A stretch of 64,000 bases of DNA, taken from Diphasiastrum complanatum. Its lineage: Eukaryota; Streptophyta; Lycopodiopsida; Lycopodiales; Lycopodiaceae. Each line of letters starts with the position of its first letter. The first letter of the stretch is position 1. The notes beneath the pieces are model-generated. The model was not told the DNA's origin. It made no database searches and worked only from the letters and a program-made list of their open reading frames with translations. The DNA is taken from positions 46,312,651-46,376,650 of the forward strand of contig CM055107.1 in NCBI GenBank assembly GCA_029204225.1. Reading direction: 5' to 3'. Made by a program: the position numbers and the translations under genes. Of the stretch, positions 33,996-44,551 are shown piece after piece.

Positions 33996-34665
33996 CCCCT
34001 CCTCCCATCATCTGCCCATAAACAGCTGTCGCCTTCAAGGCAGATTAATATATGTAGCTTTAACATAATGATAGTTCTTTATCACTTTTACAATCATTGA
34101 GGTAATTGAGTTCTTTATCACTTTTACTATCATTAAGGTAATTAGGTTGCAAGAGGCTGAAAGGCCAAGTACTCACTCAGATTTCGATCTAAACATGTCC
34201 GTGATATTGAATATGTCCACAAGACCTCGACACGAAACACATTCTCTTGGAAAACGCTTTCCAAGCATAAAGCTTTATTATCAAAATTGAAGCTCTAATT
34301 CATAGATACTCTCTCTAAAAATTAATTAATATTGCAAGCTTCATACTCTCTAAATGCTTAAAGCAATATCCACTCTAAAGTAGATTAAAGCATAAACGGC
34401 CATTATCACACCAAATCTATATTAGTGGTGTTCAAGCTAACAAGTTTCACTTTCAAGTTTTTAGGAGAATTCGCTATGATTGCGCGATGATAGATGAATA
34501 CTACCCAGAATGGAACACTTTACTTAATCATAAAGACGTACTGAAACTGCACTCTTTTTTTTAAGAGAAGAAAAATATATTAATAGGGAGATGGTTACAT
34601 TCTTCGGAGGCCAATTAGCATTGCCTCATTGCGGTAGCAATAGTAAAAACGTCAACTTCAGCTCA
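33996..34665. other. Region 3' of the KP4-like gene; short tandem repeat
   Basis: Two copies of a 36-bp unit (gttctttatcactttta...) at 34,074-34,146. Otherwise AT-rich with no gene seen; absent between gene and spacer in the other KP4-like copies as far as I can tell. Confidence 0.5.
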
Positions 34666-34671
34666 TTTATT
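34666..34671 (-). terminator. Poly(A) signal AATAAA of the KP4-like gene
   Basis: AATAAA on the minus strand, about 54 nt past the stop codon, a normal position for a plant polyadenylation signal. Confidence 0.5.
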
Positions 34672-34724
34672 TGAAACTGCTGATCCTATACATCTCACTA
34701 ACAATGTATATAATAAACACAGAT

Positions 34725-35105
34725 TTAGCCAGAGTCGGTGCAGCTGGAGCAGTAGTTGAGGGTGGCCTCACAAGCTCCTCCATTAAAAGCATGACTTCCA
34801 CAACGGCCACAACCAGAAGCATATATCTGGTTAAACTGATCCTTGAGCTGGGAACCCGCCATGGAGGGGTAATTGCCATCGCATCGGAAAATAGCTGTGC
34901 ACGATCCGGAGACACGAGAAGTGTAGCCTGTGTAGGTGGTTCCATCATCATATCGACCGAAAGCAGTCCTACAGTCGTTAGGGTGGACACTGGGACATTT
35001 ACCGGAGCCATGACAGTTATTGGAATAGGCTTCAGTAATGGATGAGCCGGCAAGGCATGCGAAGGCAACGAAGAGAGCAAGAGCGAGGGCCTTGAAATGC
35101 ATCAT
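34725..35105 (-). CDS. KP4 killer-toxin-like small secreted cysteine-rich protein
   Basis: Intact, intronless 126-codon ORF, the only clearly whole host-like gene here. Residues 1-26 are a signal peptide (MMHFKALALALFVAFACLAG then SSITEA). The predicted mature part is about 100 residues with ten cysteines (31, 37, 45, 69, 75, 99, 102, 112, 119, 122), enough for five disulfides. The opening NCHGSGKC, the central helix-like LKDQFNQIY, the GCGRCGS turn and the closing NYCSSC fit the KP4 family in order and length. KP4 of a fungal virus inhibits calcium uptake in target cells; KP4-like genes occur in fungi and mosses. The role here is unknown: defence or development are possibilities. A TATA box and AATAAA frame it. 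Two broken sister copies lie at 11,550-12,100 and 52,440-53,260. Confidence 0.88.
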   Translation of the reverse strand: MMHFKALALALFVAFACLAGSSITEAYSNNCHGSGKCPSVHPNDCRTAFGRYDDGTTYTGYTSRVSGSCTAIFRCDGNYPSMAGSQLKDQFNQIYASGCGRCGSHAFNGGACEATLNYCSSCTDSG

Positions 35106-35175
35106 CTCAAAATGTGAAGTATATAGCTGAGATTGTTCTTACTACTTGTGTGTTATACATGGTGTCCAGGCACGG

Positions 35176-35184
35176 CCTTTTATA
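35176..35184 (-). promoter_or_regulatory. TATA box of the KP4-like gene
   Basis: TATAAAAGG on the minus strand, about 71 nt upstream of the ATG. The same box is kept in the two pseudogene copies (11896-11904 and 53094-53102). Confidence 0.75.
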
Positions 35185-35725
35185 CTCCCCTAGAGATGCA
35201 GCTAGCTGTTTATTTATATGTCAGGATCAGGATCAGGACCAAGACCTGGACGCCGCCAGTTCCAGCTTCGCTCCAGCTTCATCGAACCTGGCTAGTCAAG
35301 GAGCGGTGTTACTGTCACTAACATTGTACACTCACGGGTAGTCACTTGGCATTTATTAGACATTGTTGAGTAGGCGTCGTGTCTGGAATGATCATGTCAT
35401 GCTGGTAAACTTCCTTGCCCCACTAAGCTACCCGTGTCCTGAACCAGGTCGAAGCAAGCATAAATTGAATTTACGTTGGATCTACTTCATAGTTTTGTAT
35501 GACATTAGAAGCTTCTTTTAACTATATGACTTTGTCAAATTCTGGTATCAATGGCTTCATATTTGAACATGAGTTGGTGGTAGGTGCTCCAAGCATTTGA
35601 GGTACGTACTTTCCCCCAATAGAATTGGCAAATGAGACAACAATTTCTCTACTATCACCAAGCCAAGTTGAAAATTTCACTAAGGTACTAGATGTCACAC
35701 AAGACAATATGAACATATCAAATCT
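35185..35725 (-). promoter_or_regulatory. Upstream region of the KP4-like gene, conserved in three copies
   Basis: Blocks of the 5' flank recur in copies A and C: ggaagtttaccagcat, gaagcttct..a.gtcat and gtcacgacacggg-type words. With copy C the match runs to about 35,720 (caaatgcttgga, ctaccaccaactcatgttca). It contains a CAGCTTCGCTCCAGCTTCATC block that is tandemly duplicated in copy C. No ORF here is convincing. Confidence 0.65.
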
Positions 35726-35729
35726 AAAC

Positions 35730-36150
35730 ATTAGAATCTACACATTAGCGTACCATACAAATTCAATGAGTTTGCCCTCTTTCCTCTTACGTCTTTGATC
35801 AGATAGCCTTAGAGCATGTAATTTATGTTCTTCACTTGGCCCAATCCTCTACAAGGATTGAAGCCATCCCCACTCCCTTTGATGTATAAAAAATTGAGAT
35901 CTTGATGGATCAATTTTTTTCCAAAGATACTATGTTTTTTCATAGTCTACATGAGGACTGTTTTGAAATATGGCTGTAAATCCTTTTAGGAGCTCTTCTA
36001 CTTTTCACATGGACAAGTTTTGAGAGTCCCCTTGTTAGAAGAGTAAGCTGAATTTTTTCCTTCCTGCATACCATAGTTTCCTTGCCCTTAGCCTCAAAAC
36101 CTTGTGGCTTTTCCATGTAGACTTCTTCAGCCAACTGTGCCAAAGATTGA
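35730..36150 (-). pseudogene. pol: Copia RT scrap
   Basis: Minus-strand frame 35,940-36,143 starts with AQLAEEVYMEKPQGFEAKGKE, the conserved Copia RT segment after the first catalytic Asp (usually ...L.EEVYM.QP.GF...). The rest is too decayed to read. Confidence 0.55.
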
Positions 36151-37180
36151 CATTGAAATAAACGCTACAATCATAGAATAATTGGAAAATGTCGTAATAC
36201 TTTTCGTGGCACTTTATCCCCTTGGTCATCTCGATAACGTGAAGCGTTACACATTGGACATTGAAGCTTTTTTTAATGCTCACCTCTATATAAAACATGG
36301 TCTTCTTATTGTGTTGTAATCCATCCCAAGCATGTTCATCATCTTTCGTGTTTTTTTTGTGTTTAGGTATCACGTTTTCTTTCAAAAGTATTCTATGCAA
36401 CAACCTGAAAAAAAACAGCAATGTCGATTGTTAGAAAAGAAAAAAAGATCAACTTGTAAATATGCTATTAAGTACAAAAGTTTTGTTATGGTTTAAGTAC
36501 CCAAATAATGATGTGACACTACGTCACTCCATTTTGTATGTTGCTTGAAGGTTTAGAATAAGAATTGACATAACTTGTCTCGAAATGGATGCTCCTGGAT
36601 ACAAAGGGGTGTCTGTCTCTTGATGTAATAGAATCTCGTCATCATCCATCTCACATTGTTCATAATCTCCATTTTCATTAGAAGATGTGTGCGTAGCATC
36701 ATTCACATTTGTTTCAAATTAAGATTCAAACATATTGTGCATTGCTTCATAGTGTTGTACCTCACCATCATCATTAGAATCCAGTGCATTACTCTTTTCT
36801 CCAATTGTATTGTCCTCTTCACTTTGTTTTGTTCTTTGCTCTCTCATGTCTATCAAAACTTGACGTTGATTGTAACTAAATACGGATGGATCAACGTCGT
36901 GGAATGACATTCGATGTATTGGCTACACACATTAAACAAATTCAATAAGGGCTATACATAGATTGACAAGCATTATAATAAAAAACGGTCATATAAATTT
37001 AACAAATCTCAACGTCTTCCAAATTCGATGGTTGACCCTCATCTTTTCGTCCAAACTTCCACAAATGAACAATGCGTCTTTCATGCATCTTTTGCCCATC
37101 ACGCTTGATGCATGTGCACCATATTTTATCTTGAAAATAGTTTTTCTGCGAGAAACAAAAATCAAGTACATGTCATGTTA
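36151..37180 (-). pseudogene. CACTA-like transposase N-terminal relic
   Basis: A string of minus-strand frames (37,171-36,989; 36,910-36,719; 36,706-36,524; 36,421-36,160) without intact coding. The piece ETDTPLYPGASISRQVMSILILNLQATYKM at about 36,530-36,620 resembles the early TNP2 block also seen at 21,735-21,935 (TPLYKGGQMSKLRACLLPLNLQTKY). The acidic stretch before it is also typical. Intron-like gaps separate the pieces. Confidence 0.5.
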
Positions 37181-37275
37181 GCATAATGTTCGAAATCATG
37201 TTTAACTTATAGTAGCAAATTCTTTATGAACATGGAAACATGCATGTATATTATTCACCTTGTTGACTTGAGTAC

Positions 37276-37931
37276 GGTTAAATTTACACAAGCTAGTTTG
37301 CACAATTACCACTTGTAAATGACTTTGAGACCATGTTGTGGGATGTCACACGTGACAAGAGCATAGGATACCTTATTCTAAGTCAAATCATTAATCTAGC
37401 TTTGGAATGGTACCTTTGGGATATGTCCAAAGAGTGCATAGATAGGGTAGAGAAAAAGTAGGAGCTAAAAATAGCATTTTTCTCATTGTTTTTGGATCTT
37501 GAGGCATTGACCCTAAATAGGGTGGATCAAGTGGATCTTTAGGTTAGATGTTAGGGTTAGGTTATGATGAATACATATAAGCCCTAATATGCTCAGATCT
37601 GAGCTCTATGTGTATATATATGTGATGGGATTTCCATCTAATAATGAGCAAAATCGAGATTTTCCTTCTTGACTAGTTTGAGTCTATGATTTGATTGATG
37701 AATGCTATTGGCATATGATTTTTTGTGATGATTGAATGAGTTTGGAGTTGTAGGTATAGTACACAGGCAACATCAGGCCATACTTTCACACGTGTGAAAA
37801 GTCTTGGAGCTAATTCATGGAGTTCAAGCCAAGATAAGCTAGGAATCAATGCATTGATTAGTAACCTAACTTCTAGATCTTGTTTGAATCTTAAGTAGGT
37901 GCTTTATCCATCATTTCTAGCATTTTTATCA
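37276..37931 (+). repeat. 5' LTR of Copia family A
   Basis: About 656 bp ending ATCA directly before the primer binding site. The first 210 bp match 56,140-56,345. It carries a tatatatatg box at about 37,613 and the palindrome TTTCACACGTGTGAAA at 37784-37799. The 5' end is uncertain by a few bases. Confidence 0.85.
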
Positions 37932-38701
37932 TGGTATCAAAGCCATTTCAAGAAATGAGCTTCACTTCATACTAGAATCATAGATTTTGATATCTAGACA
38001 TAATCTATGAGTAGTACCTTCAGTTCTTGATCAATTTGAGTGAAGAGGGATCTAATGGTTTTTGATTTACAGGCATTTTAGCTTCAAAATCCGAGTTGTA
38101 GTAATCTCTTATTTTTTGGATCAAAATTGCAAGTATTTTGCACTTTCATCATATTGATGCTACTTGATTTGTGGAGTCTATCACAAGGAATAGTTTTCAA
38201 TCAATCAAAAGGAAGGTAAATCCTTATCTTTGGTACTGTAATAGGTTGTTCTTAGACTTATTGAGATCTTAGAAATTCAATTTTGGGGTCAGACCAAAGA
38301 CTTTGATAAGTGCTCATCAAGGAATGCAATTCTAGTCAAGATGGTGTTCAATTTTTGCTTGAATTGTGAGATAGTTTGGATTGACTATTGCATGATGATT
38401 CAACCTGATCTTGTAGGAATGATTTGAAGAGGCATTTATGTGCATTTGATTCCTTTTGGTTCAAGTTAGGTGAATCTTATATTCTTGTGAAGTTGAGTTC
38501 AAGGAGGAGGCAATTCTAGATCCATTTTTTATGCAAATTCAAGCTAGTTTCCATTTTTGTTGACATTCATAGATTTGATTTGGCTTAAGATCAGGTAGAA
38601 TCGTATTGAGAGGTCAAGTTTTGAGCTTTCCCAAGTCCCTAGGTAGTGGGATAACTAGTCTTTCCATCTATTTTTGTGATCAAAATCTTGTTTAAAGATA
38701 G

Positions 38702-39623
38702 ATGGCTTCAATGAATGCATATCTTTTGGATTCACATGATAGATTGAATGCTTCTAATTATTCAATTTGGAAGCTAAGAATGGAATCAATTCTTATTTTA
38801 GAAGATCTAACGGATATAGTGAGTGGTGAAGAGGATGATCCCATTCACCCTAAGAAGCTACAAAATACAAAAGGAGGTGCAAGGTTGCTCTCCATTGTAT
38901 AAAAATGAATGTAGCTAATGAGCTTCTTAAGGAGGTAGGTGCTTGCACCTCGGCTCAAGAAGCATGGGAAACTCTTCAAAAGATATATGAATCCAAGAAT
39001 ACTTGAAGGTTGCTATCCTTGAAGAATCAAATCCTTCAACGTTTTCAAACTAAAGGAGAGAGTGGACATTCATATGTGTTGAGAGTTAAGGACTTAAACA
39101 AGGAGCTTGCTTACATAGGACATTCCATTAAGGAAAGTGAACTTCTTCAACTAATCTTGAATGGTTTGAGTGTGGATTTTGCTAACCTAGTGCAAGGCTA
39201 TGCAATTATGGGCAAGTTGCCCTCACTTGAAGGTCTCCAAGGAGTCCTCATGGCCGAGGAGAGTAGGAGAACTCACATCAAGTCAAGGATGGAGAAGCTC
39301 TCCCTCGATGATGGAGATGACAAGGCTCTTTTCACCAAGAGAAAGAGCAAATCCAAAGGCAAGGGCATTCAAGAATAATCAAGTCAAAGGTGAAGATGAA
39401 GAATGATCTTCAAGTCCAAGCTCGAGCAAGCACCAAGGATAAGTCAAAGATCAAATGCTACTTTTGTGGCAAGATGGGGCACTATGCCTCAGAGTGCTTC
39501 AAGAAGAAGCAATTTCCAAGTCAAGCAAACCTAGGACAAGATTCACTCATGATGTCAAGTTTCTCATCTTCAAGCATAAGAGGTGAAGAGCCTACCTATC
39601 AAGTCAATTTTTACAGCAAATGA
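38702..39623 (+). pseudogene. gag: Copia gag (family A), frameshifted
   Basis: ATG at 38702 (MASMNAYLLDSHDRL). Gag domain NASNYSIWKLRMESILILEDL, then a frameshift near 38,880 and a stop at about 39,004. The frame resumes at 39,010 with LLSLKNQILQRFQTKGESGHSYVLRVKDL and a KSKSKGKG linker. A further frame change leads to the zinc knuckle CYFCGKMGHYASEC (about 39,460-39,500). Clearly homologous to the gag of the gag-only element in the terminal repeats. The protease DSG region that should follow is absent. Confidence 0.88.
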
Positions 39624-39639
39624 TTATGCTTGTAGGGTA

Positions 39640-40925
39640 GAAGGCATAGGATCCATACCTTTATGCTTGGGATCTTCAAGGAAGATCAAGATTGATGGAG
39701 TACTTTAAATTCCTAGTATCACTAAGAACTTGCTTAGTGTAGGACAATTGATTGACAATGGTTTGATTGTGAAGTTCACGACAAATGCATGTAACATCAG
39801 TAAGGATGGCAAGATCACTGCTAGAGGCATAAGATTTGGAAGATTATTCAAATTAGATGCCTATGTGGATGCTAATATTGTGATGCTATCCGAGGAGACC
39901 AAACTATCCAACCATATTCTTTGGCACAAAAGACTTGGTCACATCAACTCAAAGTCCATGGAGGTCATGTGCAAGTAGGAGCTTGCATTAGGACTTCCAA
40001 GATCCTTGGCAAAAGAGGAGAAAGTATGTGAAGCATGTGCTCTCTCAAAAGCACATAAGAAGCCCTTCTCAAGTTCAATCACAAAGACAACTCATCAACT
40101 TGAGTTGATCCACTCGGATGTACACTTTTCAAGTACAATGTCCGATGGAGGTGCCACCATGTTTGTTACATTCATAGATGGTTACTCAAGGTTTTGTTGG
40201 GTATTCTTACTTTCATCTAAAGCACAAGTATTTGCAAGCCTTCTTAAGTTCAAAGAATTTGTTGAGAAGCATCTTGATCACAAGATCAAAACTTTTAGAA
40301 GTGATAATGGTGGAAAATATATCTCCAATGCTTTTAAAGATTTTTGTGATCAAGAAGGGATTAGAAAAGAATTATCTTGTCCCTACACCCCTCAACAAAA
40401 TGGGGTAGCCGAGAGGAGGAATGTAAATTTTCTAAAGCCTAAAGGATTGATGTATGTTTACCAAAATCTTTTTGGGGAGAAGCTCTCACTTGTGACTAAC
40501 CATTTGATGAATAGAGTTCCATGTAGCTCTATTGAAGGCAAAACACCCTTTGAAGTCTTGTATGCGAGGAAGCCAAATCTCAAGGACTTAAAGGTGTTTG
40601 GATGCATTTGCTATGTGCATACACCTTTGGAGAAAAGGACCAAGGAAGATCTATCATCAATCAAAGGTATTATGCTTGGGTATGGCTAAGCAAGCAAGGG
40701 ATATAAGGTATACATTCCATCTTCCAACAAGTTTGTGGTTTCTAGAGATATCATTTTTGATGAGGATAATATGCATAACTTGTTGATGGCTCAATCAAAT
40801 CACCTATCAAGAGGGAGGTGTCCGAGGATCAAGATGTCATAGATCTTGAGGAGGAGCTAGAGCCAAGTAAACCAATCACTCCAAGAAGATCATCAAGGGT
40901 AAGAATGGAGCCATTGAGGCTCACA
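39640..40925 (+). pseudogene. pol: Copia GAG-pre-integrase and integrase (family A)
   Basis: GRLFKLDAYVDAN and LWHKRLGHINSKSMEVMCK (zinc-binding) at 39,730-39,978. A stop at 39,976 precedes VCEACALSKAHKKPF and the catalytic core in one 227-codon frame (40,006-40,689). The core has IHSDVHF, TFIDGYSRFCW, FRSDNGGKYISNAF, and QQNGVAERRN with the catalytic Glu. KVFGCICYVHTP then VVSRDIIFDEDN (another frame, to about 40,790) complete the C-terminal side. All three acidic catalytic residues are present, but stops and frameshifts inactivate it. Confidence 0.9.
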
Positions 40926-40926
40926 T

Positions 40927-41581
40927 TGTGAAAATTGTCAACATTTCCTAGCTAGTTTGAGACCTAAATTGGCAATTTTTGTACATAGTTTTGGATCTAA
41001 CATTTCACACGTGTGAAATAGGCCTAGATACTTATATTTTAGTATATATTTCATGTTGAAGAAGTCTCAAACTTTAGGACCTTCAAAATGACACCAAAAT
41101 CATGTTATTTGGACATATAGGCCAAAATTGGCTATTTTAGGCTACTGGTGCCCTAAATTTGGGTCCTAAGTTATAGAGAGAGGAGAGAGAGTCATCTCTC
41201 TCACCTATATTAGGCTGAAATTCGTGGAGAACAGGTTGGAGAAACTTATTGTATTGTTGAGATAGATCAATAGATCATTGTCACAGTTTCTTCCTCCATT
41301 GAGAGCATTGCTTTGTGTATTGTCTTCAAGCTTTTGTGTATGATCTTAAGAGGTTTCCAAAAGTAGTAGGCTGCTGTTGTAGGGCTGGTATGCTGTTGTT
41401 TTTGGCTGACATCAGTACCATTTATTAGTTTCTTTTGTCTCTTGAATGCTTTGTCAAGTTCATGTGTATCAAAGGTAGCATTAGGATGCTTTTCCATTTC
41501 TAGCTTTTGTAACTTGTTGTGCAAAGATCTTAGCCAAGTATTTTGGGAGTTTGGATCCATTCAAGATCCACTTTTTTCACA
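40927..41581 (+). repeat. 5' LTR of Copia-related family B, third copy
   Basis: 655 bp, TGTGAAAA...TTTTCACA, followed directly by TGGTATCAAAGC (41582-41593), a tRNA-iMet-type primer binding site. Same family as the LTRs at 817-1462 and 58315-58960 but opposite in orientation and clearly diverged. The palindrome TTTCACACGTGTGAAA is at 41003-41018. It lies directly after truncated family A integrase sequence, with no polypurine tract before it. Confidence 0.9.
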
Positions 41582-41930
41582 TGGTATCAAAGCTAGTTGG
41601 CTGTTATTTTTAGTAAAGTTTCCATTTATGGTGATATTTGGATGTTTGATCAAGTTCTAGCATGATTATGCATTGCATTGTTGATCAAATATTACTAACC
41701 TTTGTTTTGTGAGTTGAACTTCTGGATCAAAAGCATATTTCAGGTCTATTGAAGATCAAAGGCTGAGAAGAAGCTATTTTGGATTGGATCATAGGAAATT
41801 ACACAGCCACAAAATTTTTGCTAGTCACACTAAGTAAGTAGCATATTTGATGAAATAACATGTCATTTCTTCTCTAGTTTAGCCCAATTTATCATGTCAA
41901 AAAACTGGCTAACATTTTGGCGACCTCTAC
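41582..41930 (+). other. Primer binding site and leader of the family B element, truncated
   Basis: Leader-like sequence after the PBS. No gag follows; the sequence changes character at about 41,930. It does not match the region upstream of gag in the terminal repeats. Confidence 0.6.
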
Positions 41931-42640
41931 TGGGGATGTGGTCCCCACATAACGGACCCAAGAGAACTTATATTTGTGGTAAAATGTCCTTCCAGCTATA
42001 AACAGGCTCAGTACACAATAATGTGTAATGCTAACTGCTCATGGTGAAGTTCATGGTACTGGTTCGTAAACGCCTCATCCATTGGGCATGGAGTCTAGTT
42101 CTCAGCAATAGCATCCAGGGCCATCGATTAAGCCCTAAAATTAGACAACAATAGATCTTGGTAGTACCTACATCACACCCATCCCGTGCACCTAGAACGG
42201 CTTATGCTCCCACTCCCATCAAATTTCACTATATGCCCATCTCAAATCCATGCACTTTGGGGATATGAGAATGCAATTTCTTTCCACAAAATGACAATCG
42301 ATGGATGAATTTGATATGTGTCTAGATGTGTACTCAAACCTCAAGTGGATGCAATAGTTCTATTGTCTCACTTTTTCTCAAGAATTTATATCTCTCACTC
42401 ACTTCAGTGACTCATGATTGATTTAATCAATGAAACTTCTCCGATGCTAACTTTTTTTTTTTTTTTTCAATTTCAAACTCCTAAATCATACAATTGTGCT
42501 CCTTTTCAGAGTGCAATGAACATGGATGCAACCATCAGATAGGCATGAGGTGATGTCAATCATTTTGTGTCTAGAACAATGCAATTAGGTGATGTCAATC
42601 ATTCTGTGTCTAGAACAATGCAATTGTGTCAGTGATATCC
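41931..42640. other. Junction region with a possible second primer-binding-like motif and a 39-bp tandem repeat
   Basis: TTTTGGCGACCTCTACTGGGGA at about 41,934 resembles the LTR-end/primer-site sequence of some plant Gypsy elements (TGGCGAC...CTGGGGA) in plus orientation. A 39-bp unit starting ggtgatgtcaatcatt occurs twice from 42,549. No coding sequence seen. Confidence 0.4.
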
Positions 42641-42644
42641 TCCT

Positions 42645-43630
42645 CTACTTGTAGGCTTTCTTGTCGAGATCAGTTCTAGGGGTACTTGTCTCAGGGGTAG
42701 AGGTTGAAACATCACCATTTATCAAAATAGGATTTGCATCTACAAGGAATTTATGTTGGAAGATCTCAGACAGTGTCTTTCTTTCTTTGGAAGGTCTATC
42801 ACGTACTTTTAGATATAGGAAGATGTCAAATCCTTTTTCCATCTTTTCGTTCGGGTTACACCATCTCTTGGTCAAACACATATTATTGGGTTGATTTTGT
42901 AGTAGCCACTCTCTCAAGTGATGGGCATTATATCCCGCTAGTCTGATATCACTATCCTTGTTTCGTCTAGTAAGGAAGGAGATAGCTTCTAGACTAGAAC
43001 AAGCATCAGGAAAAGTTTCAAAGGATCCTGGAATCAGAGGCCATTTGAACAGGCTCATTGTATCGGTAATGGGGCGGAGGTCAAAGATGTGGTCACTTAG
43101 AGGAAATTCTACGTTTGGGATATAAAGTACATAGTCATCAAAGTTCTCGAAAAACTTACTGTCTGATAGGATTTCCTTTCCTTTTGAGGAAAAGGGTTTC
43201 GGTTCAATTGATGTGTCCCGAAATCCATCTTTTCTCGATTTTGGTACTTATGTGATTTCCTAGCCATCAATGTTGTGGTCGTCTCTATGGATGCTAGCTC
43301 AACGTGTAGATTTGCTATGATCTTTCCCTGACCTTTCAAATGTTCTTCGTAGCGTAGCTTCTGGACCTTGTTTTCAGTTGTCAAGGTCTTGCATGTATTC
43401 CTCCATACATCCCTATCTTTTATCAAGCTACTATTTCATTCTTATTCCTGATGTCCACCTTTTCCAGTTGCTTGATCTCTCTTTTGGCATCCAGTAGCTC
43501 TTTCTTTGATCTTTTTTCGTCCTTGAATAGTAGTTTGGTCAGTGCATCTTTATCCATTGTGAGAATTCTTGTTTCCTCCATGTAGTTGAATTGTATTTGG
43601 TCCTTGAATTTTGCAACATATCATATTTGT
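42645..43630 (-). pseudogene. Extra 3' ORF of the Gypsy element, with coiled coil
   Basis: Three minus-strand frames that follow one another. About 43,630-43,440 reads KFKDQIQFNYMEETRIL then a heptad-like charged stretch (KRSKKELLDAKREIKQLEKV). 43,109-43,426 reads RDVWRNTCKTLTTENKVQKLRYEEHLKGQGK. 42,645-43,058 reads MSLFKWPLIPGSFETFPDACSS and on to a Ser/Thr/Pro-rich end. Spaced Leu/Lys/Glu residues suggest a coiled coil. It lies 3' of integrase and the extra RNase H, in element sense. Not a domain I recognise; an accessory ORF like those of some large plant Gypsy elements is likely. Confidence 0.5.
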
Positions 43631-43803
43631 ACAAGGGCTAGAGTTAAAAATATAGCACATATGTTCCTATATACAAATGTTTCCACTACAATGTTGCATG
43701 CATTATCCCTTGAACTAGCTTTCCACTGAAGTCTATAAAACAAGTCTTGCTTAAGTCTTGGCATAAGATGGTATGTAGTTCTGTCACTAGGTTAAGCTGG
43801 ACC

Positions 43804-44377
43804 TCAAAAATTTGACACAACAATTTTTTTTATTCTTCGTATCCCATAAACCAACTCTCTTCTCAAAACAACCCACATCTCGATCACAGAGCTAACCTGT
43901 AGTGAGGACCACTCCTGTGGTGCAGAATGGTAATATATGTCATGGTGATATGCTAGTCTAGCCAATAAGTCATAATCCTTGTTCAATCGTCTAGGCATTT
44001 GTAACCATTCTATATGGAGAAAATACTTCCCAAGTTGATGAGCGGCTGCTGCATAAGCCTTCAATCTTCTATCTACAATGCGATGTTTTTCATTCATGCC
44101 ATATATTACTAGCTGAGAATCTCCTATAATTATTATAGAAGATATGGGCTTGAGTCCTTATTGTCATTTGCAGTCCCAGGACAAGGGCTTTAAATTATGC
44201 CATATTGCTAGTAAATCCCTCACCAACAAGCACTCCTATGCTAGCAATTTCTATCCCATCTCGATCACGCAAGATAGTACCAATAGCCCCTTCTTTTCCA
44301 GGACCTCTGGAGGCTCCGTCAAAAAACAATGAGTAAGGTTTGTCTACCCTCCTTCTTGTGATCTCCTGGATAGTCAA
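43804..44377 (-). pseudogene. Second RNase H domain located after integrase
   Basis: Minus strand. 44,195-44,377 reads KPYSLFFDGASRGPGKEGAIGTILRDRDG, a classic RNase H1-type start with the first catalytic Asp (FDGASRGPG). After a frame change, IIGDSQLVI and MNEKHRIVDRRLKAYAAAAHQLGKYF then WLQMPRRLNKDYDLLARLA (43,950-44,150) give the GDSQLV catalytic Asp and the end of the fold. This is separate from the RT-linked RNase H at about 46,300-46,700. Extra RNase H domains are known from Tat-type plant Gypsy elements. Confidence 0.8.
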
Positions 44378-44551
44378 TAATTATCTTAGCATATGTCATG
44401 GACTACACATTCATTCATCTCTTTATTTTTCTTTATTTTTTTTTTTCTCTCAAGGTATATTACACTAATGTGGTGATCTTGTGTTGTAGTCTCCTTGGCA
44501 CGCTTCGTTTTGCTGGCTCAAAGTAAGCATATATTGTTTTCGTGATTGGGA

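Larger units (their letters stand above)
37276..40926 (+). mobile_element. Copia element, family A, interrupted at its 3' side
   Basis: 5' LTR 37276-37931, primer binding site TGGTATCAAAGCC at 37932-37944, leader to 38,701, gag from 38,702, GAG-pre-integrase and integrase to about 40,920. RT, RNase H and 3' LTR are missing. The element stops where a family B LTR begins at 40,927. A separate family A 3' end with truncated LTR lies at 55,780-56,345. Confidence 0.88.

Noticed and set aside
34667-35080. Open frames overlapping the KP4-like gene in other frames and on the opposite strand
   Set aside because: Shadows of the real gene: no signal peptide plus Cys pattern, no promoter, and the minus-strand 126-codon frame explains the sequence.
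35522-35731. Minus-strand ORF (69 codons) upstream of the KP4-like gene, first suspected as a Copia protease
   Set aside because: No DSG box; the stretch instead belongs to the 5' flank shared by the KP4-like copies, with the corresponding region at 52.4-52.6 kb.
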